This document shows, one piece after another, positions 34,014 to 45,300 of a DNA stretch of 64,000 nucleotides. The notes below the pieces were generated by a model, which saw only the letters and a list, made by a program, of their open reading frames with translations, did no database searches and had not been told where the DNA came from. Positions within the stretch are counted from its first letter, which is position 1; each line of letters begins with the position of its first letter. Where the stretch lies: positions 20,848,217-20,912,216 of the forward strand of contig OX439132.1 of the NCBI GenBank assembly GCA_949318235.1, in the 5' to 3' direction. The DNA is from Ecdyonurus torrentis (lineage: Eukaryota; Arthropoda; Insecta; Ephemeroptera; Heptageniidae). Position numbers and translations under genes: made by a program.

Positions 34014-34510
34014 ATATATATATATATAATTAAATAGACATTTAAAAGGATATAGATCATGTGTCAATAAAATGTGATATACCTAGCATTTCGCGATCTC
34101 ACGCTACATTAAAGGCACAACATTATAAAACAGCATCAGATATACTCTAGAACTGCCAGAACATTTGATATAAAGTCCCAATTCACAATTCAATATAAAA
34201 ATTAGAGATTATTTGTGTTTTTAATAATTTTCAATTCAACTAGATGGTAGGCTAATCTCTCTCCGGCTATTTTCTTGCATATTTAAATTTTTATTAGCAA
34301 TGGGTCACTGAAGCAAGATTTTTTTTTTATCTGTAAGAGGAAGTTTTTACTGCCTGCACACCAAACTACACTTTGATCACAATTGTATGATATCTTTAGT
34401 CCATATTTTGTATGGATTATAATATTATAATAAGTTTTATACTGTGTTATGTTTAATATATAATGGGATGCACTTAAATCACTGTAATTAGCCTTTTTTT
34501 TTTTTCCTTA

Positions 34511-34557
<47 letters not shown>

Positions 34558-35440
34558 AGAAAGTATAATGTATGAAAGCCTGTTGTTTTTAATACAATTT
34601 ATATAAAAAGCTTGCTAATTGAGAGGCTAATTACAATTGCACTTGTTTGGAGTGGTGTCATTCCTGTTTTGCTGCCTTAAATTGCTATCTTATAACTGCC
34701 AAGTTTAAATACATTATGCAGAAATGCATTAAATGCACCAATTATGTGCATTAAATTGCAATAATGCTGTTGTACTGAATGTTAGATAACAAAATATTTT
34801 TTTAGTTAAACCAGTTGAATTTGATTAGATAGTATAATGTAAATTGTTGAATTAACAATAACATATTGCAATCTTTATTTAAAAAAAAAAAACAAAAAAA
34901 AATCTTGATGTTCTTAATTAAATAATAATTATAAAATAAATGTGGCATATTTTCTGGATATATAGAAGTAGAAGTTCAACTGTTTTTTTGAAAAATAATT
35001 TGATATACCTTAACTATGTTTGAGTGTACTTGAATAAGGTTCTGTAGTTTGTGTGGAGCTCTTTTATTTTAGCTTGGATTGAAATATATGGTATAAAAAT
35101 CTCTGTAGTTTAATGTGATATATTATGAATTATATATTGAATAATAATAATAAGTCTTAAAATAATATATAATGATTTTATTTTAAACATATAACAAATC
35201 TATAACAAAGTAACATATTTGGTGCCAAAGTAGATTTTATAAGTTTGTATTGATTTCAATTTTAATAAGTAAAATTTTTATGAGATCGTTGTACTTAAAA
35301 TTTTTTTTAAATCAAAATTTCAACTTTAAAATGAAGAACAGAAAAAGTTGCGATGTTTGAAAGCAATTGAAATTGCTAACATTCAACACAATAACATGGA
35401 ATAAGTGCTTAACATGCAATACCAAGTTGTGTTATTCCAA
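31172..35440. other. SUZ12 3' flank and intergenic DNA
   Basis: The first part is presumably SUZ12 3' UTR; several AATAAA hexamers occur (for example near 32180), but the true end cannot be chosen. The rest is AT-rich with no supportable ORF. It contains a degraded repeat at 33610-33750 (shared with 19985-20105), (AT)n at about 33946-34028 and 34522-34552, and poly-A/T tracts. Confidence 0.6.
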
Positions 35441-35883
35441 TTAGGGGTGACCAACTGGGTGATGAGTGTGCCACTCAAATGCTCCTTTGTCTCCTGTGTG
35501 TGCTCCATACTCGACCTCATCATGATGACCTCCTCCACTGGAAGAGCCTCCACCGCCACTGGAGCCACCATCATAGTGGTAAGCTGATCTAGCATACCGA
35601 CCTGTACCCTCCTGAAAAAGAAAAAGTAATAATAATCATCATTTTAATTTAAACAGAATTAATATAATATTATGTATATAAATATATAGCTTAACCACAC
35701 ACCTGTTGAATTTGCCCTTCGAATTGTAGATCCTCAGATTGAGCCTTCACCAAGAGAATAGCGGCGAGTAAACAACACGAGAAAACAAGCTGTAACAACA
35801 TCTATCGTTAATGCAATGCACGGAAATCACTGTATTTTTTAAACTGTCATCAAAGAAATAAGCGCTCAACTTACCGACTTCAT
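35441..35883 (-). CDS. Small secreted Gly/His-rich protein, 88 residues
   Basis: Three exons on the minus strand join in frame with GT-AG borders: 35883-35875 (MKS), 35789-35703 and 35611-35441. The start MKSLVFSCCLLAAILLVKAQ is a clear signal peptide, probably cut after Ala or Gln. The mature part has an acidic start (SEDLQFEGQ), a basic Tyr-Ala-Arg stretch (GRYARSAYHYDGG), a Gly/Ser linker and a His-rich end (DKGAFEWHTHHPVGHP). It has no cysteine after the signal peptide. A three-codon first exon, phase-0 intron and close TATA box are common in arthropod cuticle and secretory genes. I do not recognise the family. A cuticle-associated, metal-binding or antimicrobial role would fit the composition, but none is shown. 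Confidence 0.85.
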
Positions 35884-35932
35884 ATTGTAGTAATAAGATT
35901 TTGAATGATGACTATTTGTGTGAGTTGTCTCA

Positions 35933-35939
35933 TTTTATA
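35933..35939 (-). promoter_or_regulatory. TATA box of the small secreted-protein gene
   Basis: On the minus strand CTATAAAATGAG lies about 50 bp upstream of the ATG at 35883. An initiator-like TCATTC about 25-30 bp downstream (around 35904-35910) would give a very short 5' UTR. Placement is by motif and spacing only. Confidence 0.65.
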
Positions 35940-37433
35940 GTCGATTATAATTGTCACTTTCCCTGGTACCTGAAGCGTGGGTGTCACAAGCCATCTCCGC
36001 GCCAGGCGTGCTGCCTAACCGCGAAAAAAAAAAAAAAAAAAAAAAAAAAAAACGCGGCACTAACACTGCAACTAACAGCGCGGGCGAGTGAGCGAATCAG
36101 ATCAAAAACAAGTCGGCGTCTCACTTCATAGATCATGGAGTTAATAATGACCTTTTTTTATTATCATTACTAGTTTACTTCTTTTTACAAATGTTTTGAT
36201 ATCCTCATTCATTATTATTTTTTTTTTTTTTAAACAGAAAACATGGTAGTTAAGTATAATAGTTAAAAGCTTTTTTTTTTTTCTTTTTTTTTTCTTTTTT
36301 TAATATATTTTATTATCATCTTTATCTTATTAATTAATATCATACATGCATGTATGTTATATATTAATTATTATATTAATATAATTATCTTTTTCAATAG
36401 TTTTAACTGATGATTATAAATTAATTTCTATGTAATGGAACAATATTTTTATTTGTACTCAAAAACATATAATACTTATGTTGATACAGTATAATAATGC
36501 AGATTGAGCATACTATTATATGAGCAATGCAGCGTATCGGTGGAGCGCGCTAGAAGGATATATATATATATATATACATATACATTATATAATTATATAA
36601 AATAACAATATAAGACTTTAGGGTTCCCATGTAATGTTTCTAGCATTGCTGAGCAGATTTTTATTTGTTTATTATTTTATTTATTATTATTATTATTATT
36701 TGTTTTTTTTGAGAAAACAAAAAATTTACCAATGAAGTCTGGAAAATGAGAAATATATGGCAAGCAAAAAATTAGCTACAAAAAACAACACTGATCATGG
36801 TATTTATTACATCCATTTATAAGAAGTTGCATTCATATTTATTTATTTTGTAACTAGAGGAAAATAAATATTCCCTTTAAAAAAAATGCTATTTAACATT
36901 TTGCTGCACAAAGTTACAGATGTGATGCATATTATGTATGATATGCAGTGCAATATAAGCTTTTACCAAACCCAAGTGTGGCTTGTCATTGATCTAATTA
37001 TATTGTAATTATGTTTGTAAAAATGTTAGTTATATTTTCAAGAAAAAAAATGCAAGGTGAACAAAACTATCTCAAGCAGAAAATCACACTGGCTTGATAT
37101 ATATTTTTATCAAGCACTTGCAGAGGCATAAAAACAAAATAGTAATAGTGGGTTATATATGGCGCAAATATTTCGTTTGGGTTTAACTTAAAAAGGATAT
37201 CTATAATATCATTTGTTTTATTTAAAGTTTTAGTATCAATGTACAGGGACAGGGTGTTTATAAAGTTATGGAGGATGTTTAGACGTCAATAAAACACAAG
37301 GTTTAATGTAAAATATAATTTTTATACATCAAATTAAAGCTGAACATTTTACAATTTTGAAAATGTGAATGAGAATAAAATCTTATAATTAATAATGTTG
37401 CTTCACCGAAAAAAAAAAAAAGGTGCGAAATCG

Positions 37434-37501
<68 letters not shown>

Positions 37502-37503
37502 TT
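37434..37503. repeat. (CTTT)n microsatellite
   Basis: About 17 uninterrupted CTTT units, followed by a short T-rich end. Confidence 0.97.
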
Positions 37504-37972
37504 TTTCTCACGATACCTGCATTATCTGAAAATCACATACAGATTCAAACTTTCCGAGTACTGACAATACTTTTTTGAACCATTATCTCAGGTCTCTCAA
37601 CATGTGCTCCATTGGTAGCACGACACAGGTCCAGGCGATCCTCCAGCTCACTTTTTTTGTTTTTCCGTGTAGCAACATTAATAATCATGTGATTTTATTC
37701 TTGTTTTGATTATAAAGGAAATACTGTATGCTATAAAAGATAGAATATTAGTGCGTCTTTTTCCACGTTACGTGATGATTGGTGGGTTAGCCTGCTATGT
37801 GGATAACATCTATTGGACACATTGATCAATCTTTATAAAAATAGTTCATTGTAATTCGCAACTCTGATCATGCAAGCCTTAAGATTATTGTGATGAAATA
37901 CACAGGGAGTCTTTATTATATTGACGTTTACAACAAAATACTTCAATGATTTTAATATTTATAAAAGCTTAT

Positions 37973-38193
37973 CGATGCCTCCGCACCAAAAAGAAGCATC
38001 TACACTTTCCAGATTTACGGCGAGTGGAGTATCTGCACTTTCCACCGTGAAGCATCTGCAATGTTAAGTGAATGGCCGCTAGTCCACTCACCATGCTGCG
38101 GTGGAAAGTGTAGATGCTCCACTCGTCGCAAATCTGGAAAGTGTTAAAGTGTTAGTGTTAAGTTGTTAGTGTTAAAGTGGCGCGGAAGCATCG
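37973..38193. mobile_element. 221-bp foldback MITE
   Basis: The ends CGATGCCTCCGC and GCGGAAGCATCG are inverted. Longer inner arms match as ACTTTCCAGATTTACGGCGA against TCGTCGCAAATCTGGAAAGT. A short GTTAGTGTTAA duplication precedes the right end. Confidence 0.75.
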
Positions 38194-38380
38194 TTATGTA
38201 TTTTACATGTGATGGTACAAGTGAAACAACAAAATTAACTTAAAAAAAAAAACTCAAGGGAGAGATTCATATTATGATCAGCATCAGCAAACCACACAGA
38301 TTAGGCTTAATATTCTTTTTAATTGACAAAATCAAAATAATTACAGTGAACTTAAATCAATTAGTTTCGGTGTGCATTAA

Positions 38381-38549
38381 TTAGTAATGAATGTGATGAG
38401 GAAGTTTGAGGATGTGTGTTGGTCTGTTGAGGTCGTAGTTTGGCCGGTAATCCACCCAAGCTAAGCCAACACGGTATGACACACCACAGGGATGTGGGGG
38501 GTCCACGTAAAATGCCTCAAACTGAACCCAGTCATCTATATCAATAGAA
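38381..38549 (-). CDS. Last coding exon of an unrecognised OB-like repeat protein
   Basis: On the minus strand, acceptor TTTTGTTCTAG is followed by 169 bp that, joined to the exon ending at 63476, continue its frame (GA|T) and end in TAA (38383-38381). The 55 full codons after the junction are conserved-looking (DDWVQFEAFYVDPPHP, SYRVGLAWVDYRP) and finish with a His-rich tail. The stretch looks like the second half of a beta-barrel-like repeat whose first half is in the other exon (see 63476-64000). The intron would be about 24.9 kb as assembled, but only about 2.2 kb if the intervening block is an insertion or misjoin. Confidence 0.75.
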
Positions 38550-38939
38550 CTAGAACAAAATAAAATAAAATTTGATCAGTATGTTCAATGACATTGATAT
38601 ACTGTACCATGTATTATTGTGCATATTTTATGTCACATTATTTTGACAATTTTCTTGGACTAGGCAATATGCAAGATAGGAGCTATAGTAATAAATATAG
38701 GTATACTTCAACATTTATATACGTACATATAAATATTATTAAATATAATGGGAGATTTTTTTATCAGAATTACTTTTTCGGAGCATTCGATTTTGTGAAA
38801 TCACCATTTCCTGGGTCCCTTGCGATTTCACAAAATTGAGAGTTTACTATATTATTCTTCTTATATTTACACACTTACATGATTGAAAAAGCTAATCAAC
38901 ATTTTTAAGATTATTTTATCACCGGTAAAACTTAGCATT

Positions 38940-40344
38940 TGATATATCGAGGAAGAGGAGCATATAGCGATACGACCAATGAGCTAGCACCCGAGTTTAG
39001 GAAAACGAAAAACAAAAGTCTTAATATTTTTTTTCTATAATAGCTAGAAGCTAAAAATTATTTTATATAAAACGGCTGGTTTATTAGCTTTCTGGTACAC
39101 TTTTAAAAATAAAATTATGACGCTAATTAACAAAGTTAATTAATAATGGGAAATATTTGAGCGCGATTTTTGGTCTTGTTTTTACAACTGTGAAGTTCAA
39201 CTCGATGTCAAAAGTTTAGTTAACATTGGATTGTAATGAATTTTTTACACAAAATACGAAACTGAACAGCGTATACAAGGATTTAATTTTTTTGGCAACC
39301 TTAAAAAATTAGCAAAGTTATTTGCACTTTTCTAATTAAAAAAATTTTAGCGTTAAAATGAAGCCACAACTTTATTATTTATTTATTAAACACCAAGGTG
39401 TACTTATATACATATATAGGTCTACATTTTTGCATATTGACTTAATGATAGGGTCCGAGAACTTTGGCCTCAGTGTTCACCATTAAAGTGAAAATGTTTG
39501 CTGAAAAAATAAATTATTTTTGATCATTTGTTACAATTTTACAATTTAATTGAATACTTTAGAATAAATGAGAAAAGTGAAGCCGATACGCGAGAGAAAA
39601 AAGAGAAGAAATTTTGTTAGCTACTAAAAATACGCTGTGCTAAGCTAGTACGTAATTTTATTTTTGTCTATCAAAATATCAAAATTTCATACGGTACCAA
39701 CGAAATAACTTAATTATGCAAAATATAAAACAAATACCCAAACAAAATGTTGCTGAAGTATGCATATTTTTACGCTGTTATACTTGCTTAAACCAACAGT
39801 TTTTTTTACGTAGTAGCTTAGGACAGTGACTTTTTATTATAGTAGCTTACAAAATTTCTCCTCTTGTTTCTCTCGCGCATCGGCTTCACTTTTCTCATTT
39901 ATTCTAAAGTATTCAATTAAATTGTAAAATTGTAACAAATGATCAAAAATAATTTATTTTTTCAGCAAACATTTTCACTTTAATGGTGAACACTGAGGCC
40001 ACATTTCAAAGTTGTGGCTTCATTTGAACGCTAAAATTTTTTTAATTAGAAATAAGCAAATAACTTTGCTTATTTTTTGAGGTTGCCAAAAAAAAAACAT
40101 CCTCGTATACGCTGTTCAGTTTCGTATTTTGTGTAAAAAATTCATTACAATCCAATGTTAACTTAACTTTTGACATCGAGTTGAACTTCACAAATGTAAA
40201 AACAAGACCAAAAATCGCGCTCAAATATTTCCCATTATTAATTAACTTTGTTAATTTGCGTCATAATTTTATTTTTAAAAATGTACCAGAAAGCTAATAA
40301 ACCAGCAGTTTTATATAAAATAATTTTTAGCTTCTAGCTATAGA
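38940..40344. mobile_element. Large foldback element, right end displaced to 63322-63417
   Basis: The left arm (38940-39627) is the reverse complement of 39841-40344 plus 63322-63417, with high identity over 500-600 bp and an unpaired centre. There is no ORF of substance. The arm was broken at CTAGCTA|TTATAG by the MITE beginning at 40345. The left arm additionally carries a short LINE insertion (39377-39462) that is absent from the right arm. Its long TIRs without a gene resemble the foldbacks at 54609 and 59639 in form, but not in sequence. It sits in the intron of the minus-strand OB-like gene. Confidence 0.8.
39377..39462 (-). mobile_element. 86-bp 5'-truncated LINE copy inside one foldback arm
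   Basis: It matches the 3' end of the LINE in SUZ12 intron 9 (ATTAAACACCAAGGTGTACT, TTTTGCATATTGACTTAAT), ends in the same AATAAATAAA-type tail, and is flanked by AACTTT on both sides. The uninterrupted opposite arm (near 39990-40020) shows the pre-insertion sequence. Confidence 0.8.
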
Positions 40345-40626
40345 CCCCTTTCACATCCTTGCGCTTTGTCGCCATGTTTGTGGTGCCTAATGTATTGTCC
40401 AGCATAGGGGAAACATCATTTCTCCTAATTTTTCACTTAATAAGAGTTTATTTTAACTGGACGAATTTTTCTCATGTTCTTCGAGCTTATTAGTAGCTAG
40501 AAATAAGTCTTTGATTGAGGTTTGAAGCTTCTTTTGCTATTAAAAAAATAAAAATGACGTTTTTCCTATGCTGGCCTATGTATTCATAACCAGCAAAATG
40601 GCGGCTCTTAAATATGAGTGCAACCG
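40345..40626. mobile_element. GACC...GGTC MITE, 3' end interrupted
   Basis: It begins GACCCCTTTCAC inside the foldback arm. Its far end GTGCAACCGGTC is found intact only at 63310-63321. Both termini have a GCCAT-TTTG word at about the same depth, so they are imperfect inverted repeats. The full element would be about 285 bp, with a possible 4-bp TATA/TATT duplication. After ...GCAACCG at 40626 the sequence changes to unrelated DNA. Confidence 0.6.
40509..40626 (+). repeat. 118-bp direct repeat, left copy (right copy 63201-63318)
   Basis: The two copies are the same length and, as far as I can read, identical. The right copy begins at the first base after the N gap, so the true repeat may extend into the gap. 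Sequence beyond it differs: 40627 onward is unrelated DNA, while 63319 onward is the original MITE end and foldback arm. It marks the border of the 22.4-kb block. Confidence 0.9.
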
Positions 40627-40749
40627 ACGAAAATGAAGTTGGAATAAAATAAGTTTGGGAAACAATGAATTTTGGAGACCTTGTTGAGAGGTTAGTTTTC
40701 TGGCAAGCGCCATGCACACTGCATGCCGCTGCATGCACAGTATTATACG

Positions 40750-41340
40750 TTATAATACGCTCTCTCGAGTCTCTTCTTCCCCTCGGACTCTTCTCGCTCC
40801 AGTCCACGAGTCGACCCGGAGTCGACCGATCACAAATCGGATTCATCGTTATACTTCGATGCAGCATCGGTGCAGCGCTCGTTGTTCCCAACGAAGCTAA
40901 AGGTAACGTAAGGCATCGACTGCGCATTTCGTGCGTCTGCTGCAAGATTTAAATCTTTATTTCCGGTATTTTTCACGGTTTGATGGCGGGAAAATATTAT
41001 CGTGTGTAATTTTTTTTGAAAAAATGAAATTTTACCGGAAATGGATCTCGTCGATCGGGCAAATTCGGAAAAGACGAACGAAATTCGCAGTCGTTGCCTT
41101 ACGTTACCTTCAGCTTCGTTGGTTGTTCCCAACGTGAGGACCATGCACCCCGTCCTCCTCCCCGCTCGCTCCTTTTCGTGACGACGATGCATCCCTTCCT
41201 CCACCTCAATCCTGTCAAAGAGCCGTGCCTGCCTAGCCATTTCCTGCGTTCCCTAAAAGCCGCCCGCAGTGCCCGCAGGCTCTTTACACCGATTATTGAT
41301 TGGAGACGACACGCAAATCCAATTTAATTACCGGTGTCTG
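40750..41340 (+). promoter_or_regulatory. CpG-rich, inverted-repeat region ahead of leader-like exons
   Basis: This stretch is markedly richer in C, G and CpG than its surroundings. It contains an inverted repeat: about 40876-40975 against 41030-41135, sharing ACGTAAGGCATCGACTGCG/CGCAGTCGTTGCCTTACGT-type arms. It ends just before the first of three exon-like units. It could be the promoter region of the downstream transposase gene, or the terminal region of the element. That role is inferred from position and composition. Confidence 0.35.
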
Positions 41341-41856
41341 CTTTTAAAAGGTAAACAAAAATATAATTATTAAAATATATAGAATAAAGTATATGTAAAT
41401 ATTATTATTATTTTTTTTACCCGTCTAAAATTCCCCCTTTTTTTCACGCAGCGCGATCTAGAATCCGAATTATTGTTTCTGAAGCCTGCTGATTGGAGTG
41501 ATTGGAGACGACAACAGATCAAGTTTACACTGAATTGTAGTGGTGTTTGATTTTGCTAAATAAAAGGTAAAGAAAAATATATATTTTATTCAATATATTA
41601 TGGCTCATAAAAATATATATAAAAAAGGAATTATAAAAAGTATGTAATTATTATTATTAATATTATTTTTTGAGTATGTATATGAATAACACGCGTCTAA
41701 AATTCCGCTTTTTTTTCAGGCAACGATCCTATCAGTTTCCGAACCCCGCTGCCTATATATACACCGATTGATTCGAGACGATCCGACCATATCTTTGATA
41801 TCCACCGAACACCTGCACCAACTTCGTTATATCATCTAGACCTCTATTCGATAGAC
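41230..41856 (+). other. Three tandemly duplicated, exon-like leader units
   Basis: Exon-like blocks end or lie at ...-41350, 41452-41566 and 41720-41856, each with good splice signals: donors AAAAG|GTAAAC, AAAAG|GTAAAG and ATAGAC|GTAAGT, and acceptors CACGCAG and TTTTCAG. The blocks share GATTGGAGACGAC-like cores, and both intervening introns end with CGTCTAAAATTCC plus a T tract, so the unit was duplicated in tandem. No common open frame runs through them. The next good acceptor downstream is at 47574. I interpret them as untranslated leader exons of the ORF at 48414. Confidence 0.45.
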
Positions 41857-42085
41857 GTAAGTGTGTATAATGTATAATAATACATAATACATTATTATGT
41901 GGCTATATTTTGTCTGAGTGTATCCCTAATAAAGGTTGAATGGAGGTTATCGGTTTAATGCGGGGGAAGATAAAATCGTCTAAAAACTAAAAATTTTGTA
42001 CCTGAGTCCTGCGAGTATCATTGGTAGTTGTCGCCTTATATAGCGCGCGGTGAAAGCTAAGGGTCTCTTATTTACCATTACGCTT

Positions 42086-42301
42086 ATGGAAAAACAACAA
42101 CAATTTTTTCAATTTTTGAGAAAACTACTCCACCGTTTGAGGATAAATAATTTAAATAAGAAATACTCATCGACATACTTTTACGTATTTTTGGATCCAG
42201 AGGAAATTTTTGAAAATTTTTTAAACCGCGATAACCTCCAACGTATACATGTGGATTGCATGATTGTTGATTTCAAGAAATACAAATTGAAATATTTGTA
42301 A
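42086..42301 (+). CDS. Short ORF of 71 codons, uncertain
   Basis: ATG at 42086 opens a frame that starts MEKQQQFFQFLRKLLHRL, contains YFYVFLDPEEIFENFLNRD and ends in a lysine-rich tail. The frame extends upstream without a stop for 12 codons. The amphipathic, non-repetitive composition is more protein-like than the surrounding DNA, but it has no recognised domain, lies within a putative intron and may be fortuitous. Confidence 0.25.
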   Translation: MEKQQQFFQFLRKLLHRLRINNLNKKYSSTYFYVFLDPEEIFENFLNRDNLQRIHVDCMIVDFKKYKLKYL

Positions 42302-42363
42302 ATCATCACGGAACGTATAGTAGGCATGAAACATTTCGGCCACCCTCCCTTTTTCGGCCTCTT

Positions 42364-45300
42364 GAACACGTAAATTAAATATATTTTCAATTCATCCTAA
42401 TAAAGTACCTAATTTTTAAGAAGTACTAGAAATTTTGTGAATTCACACGTATTTTTTGAATTTTGAAGCAACTTGAAATAAAAATTAGGTCATTTTCATC
42501 TTATGACTTTTAAAATAGATAGGACACGTGAATTGCATATATTTTCACATCATCCTAATAAAGTGTCTCATTTTTAAGAAGTACTAGAAATTTTGTGAAT
42601 TCACACGTATTTTTTGAATTTTGAAGCGATGTTATATATTAAATAGGTTATTTTCATCTTATGACTTTTAAAATAGATAGGACACGTGAATTGCATATAT
42701 TTTCACATCATCCTAATAAAGTGTCTCATTTTTAAGAAGTACTAGAAATTTTGTGAATTCACACGTATTTTTTGAATTTTGAAGCAACTTGAAATAAAAA
42801 TTAGGTCATTTTCATCTTATTACTTTTAAAATAGATAGGACACGTGAATTGCATATATTTTAACATCATCCTAATAAAGTACCTCAATTTTAAGAAGTAC
42901 TAGAAATTTTGTGAATTCACACGTATTTTTTGAATTTTGAAGCGATGTTATATATTAAATAGGTTATTTTCATCTTATGACTTTTAAAATAGATAGGACA
43001 CGTGAATTGCATATATTTTAACATCATCCTAATAAAGTACCTAATTTTTAAGAAGTACTAGAAATTTTGTGAATTCACACGTATTTTTTGAATTTTGAAG
43101 CAACTTGAAATAAAAATTAGGTCATTTTCATCTTATTACTTTTAAAATAGATAGGACACGTGAATTGCATATATTTTAACATCATCCTAATAAAGTGTCT
43201 CATTTTTAAGAAGTACTAGAAATTTTGTGAATTCACACGTATTTTTTGAATTTTGAAGCGATGTTATATATTAAATAGGTTAATTTCATCTTATGACTTT
43301 TAAAATAGATAGGACACGTGAATTGCATATATTTTCAATTCATCCTAATAAAGTACCTAATTTTTAAGAAGTACTAGAAATTTTGTGAATTCACACGTAT
43401 TTTTTGAATTTTGAAGCAACTTGAAATAAAAATTAGGTCATTTTCATCTTATGACTTTTAAAATAGTTAGGACACGTGAATTGCATATATTTTCACATCA
43501 TCCTAATAAAGTACCTAATTTTTAAGAAGTACTAGAAATTTTGTGAATTCACACGTATTTTTTGAATTTTGAAGCAACTTGAAATAAAAATTAGGTCATT
43601 TTCATCTTATGACTTTTAAAATAGATAGGACACGTGAATTGCATATATTTTCACATCATCCTAATAAAGTGTCTCATTTTTAAGAAGTACTAGAAATTTT
43701 GTGAATTCACACGTATTTTTTGAATTTTGAAGCAACTTGAAATAAAAATTAGGTCATTTTCATCTTATTACTTTTAAAATAGATAGGACACGTGAATTGC
43801 ATATATTTTAACATCATCCTAATAAAGTGTCTCATTTTTAAGAAGTACTAGAAATTTTGTGAATTCACACGTATTTTTTGAATTTTGAAGCGATGTTATA
43901 TATTAAATAGGTTAATTTCATCTTATGACTTTTAAAATAGATAGGACACGTGAATTGCATATATTTTCACATCATCCTAATAAAGTGTCTCATTTTTAAG
44001 AAGTACTAGAAATTTTGTGAATTCACACGTATTTTTTGAATTTTGAAGCAACTTGAAATAAAAATTAGGTCATTTTCATCTTATGACTTTTAAAATAGAT
44101 AGGACACGTGAATTGCATATATTTTCACATCATCCTAATAAAGTGTCTCATTTTTAAGAAGTACTAGAAATTTTGTGAATTCACACGTATTTTTTGAATT
44201 TTGAAGCAACTTGAAATAAAAATTAGGTCATTTTCATCTTATTACTTTTAAAATAGATAGGACACGTGAATTGCATATATTTTAACATCATCCTAATAAA
44301 GTGTCTCATTTTTAAGAAGTACTAGAAATTTTGTGAATTCACACGTATTTTTTGAATTTTGAAGCGATGTTATATATTAAATAGGTTAATTTCATCTTAT
44401 GACTTTTAAAATAGATAGGACACGTGAATTGCATATATTTTCAATTCATCCTAATAAAGTACCTAATTTTTAAGAAGTACTAGAAATTTTGTGAATTCAC
44501 ACGTATTTTTTGAATTTTGAAGCAACTTGAAATAAAAATTAGGTCATTTTCATCTTATGACTTTTAAAATAGATAGGACACGTAAATTGCATATATTTTA
44601 ACATCATCCTAATAAAGTACCTAATTTTTAAGAAGTACTAGAAATTTTGTGAATTCACACGTATTTTTTGAATTTTGAAGCAACTTGAAATAAAAATTAG
44701 GTCATTTTCATCTTATTACTTTTAAAATAGATAGGACACGTGAATTGCATATATTTTAACATCATCCTAATAAAGTGTCTCATTTTTAAGAAGTACTAGA
44801 AATTTTGTGAATTCACACGTATTTTTTGAATTTTGAAGCGATGTTATATATTAAATAGGTTAATTTCATCTTATGACTTTTAAAATAGATAGGACAAGTG
44901 AATTGCATATATTTTCAATTCATCCTAATAAAGTACCTAATTTTTAAGAAGTACTAGAAATTTTGTGAATTCACACGTATTTTTTGAATTTTGAAGCAAC
45001 TTGAAATAAAAATTAGGTCATTTTCATCTTATGACTTTTAAAATAGTTAGGACACGTGAATTGCATATATTTTCAATTCATCCTAATAAAGTACCTAATT
45101 TTTAAGAAGTACTAGAAATTTTGTGAATTCACACGTATTTTTTGAATTTTGAAGCAACTTGAAATAAAAATTAGGTCATTTTCATCTTATGACTTTTAAA
45201 ATAGTTAGGACACGTGAATTGCATATATTTTCACATCATCCTAATAAAGTACCTAATTTTTAAGAAGTACTAGAAATTTTGTGAATTCACACGTATTTTT

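Larger units (their letters stand above)
35884..38380. other. Intergenic region between the two minus-strand genes
   Basis: No supportable gene was seen. It holds the TATA promoter at its left end, a GC-rich patch interrupted by poly-A (about 35985-36125), a short (TA)n (about 36560), a (CTTT)n microsatellite and a MITE at 37973-38193. Confidence 0.6.

Noticed and set aside
38588..38839. Plus-strand ORF of 83 codons
   Set aside because: AT-rich intron sequence of the minus-strand gene, with no domain and no splice support.
40490..41327. Several overlapping ORFs of 95-151 codons on both strands
   Set aside because: They arise from a GC-richer inverted-repeat region and a MITE, have no recognisable domain, and compete in all frames, so none is supportable as a gene.
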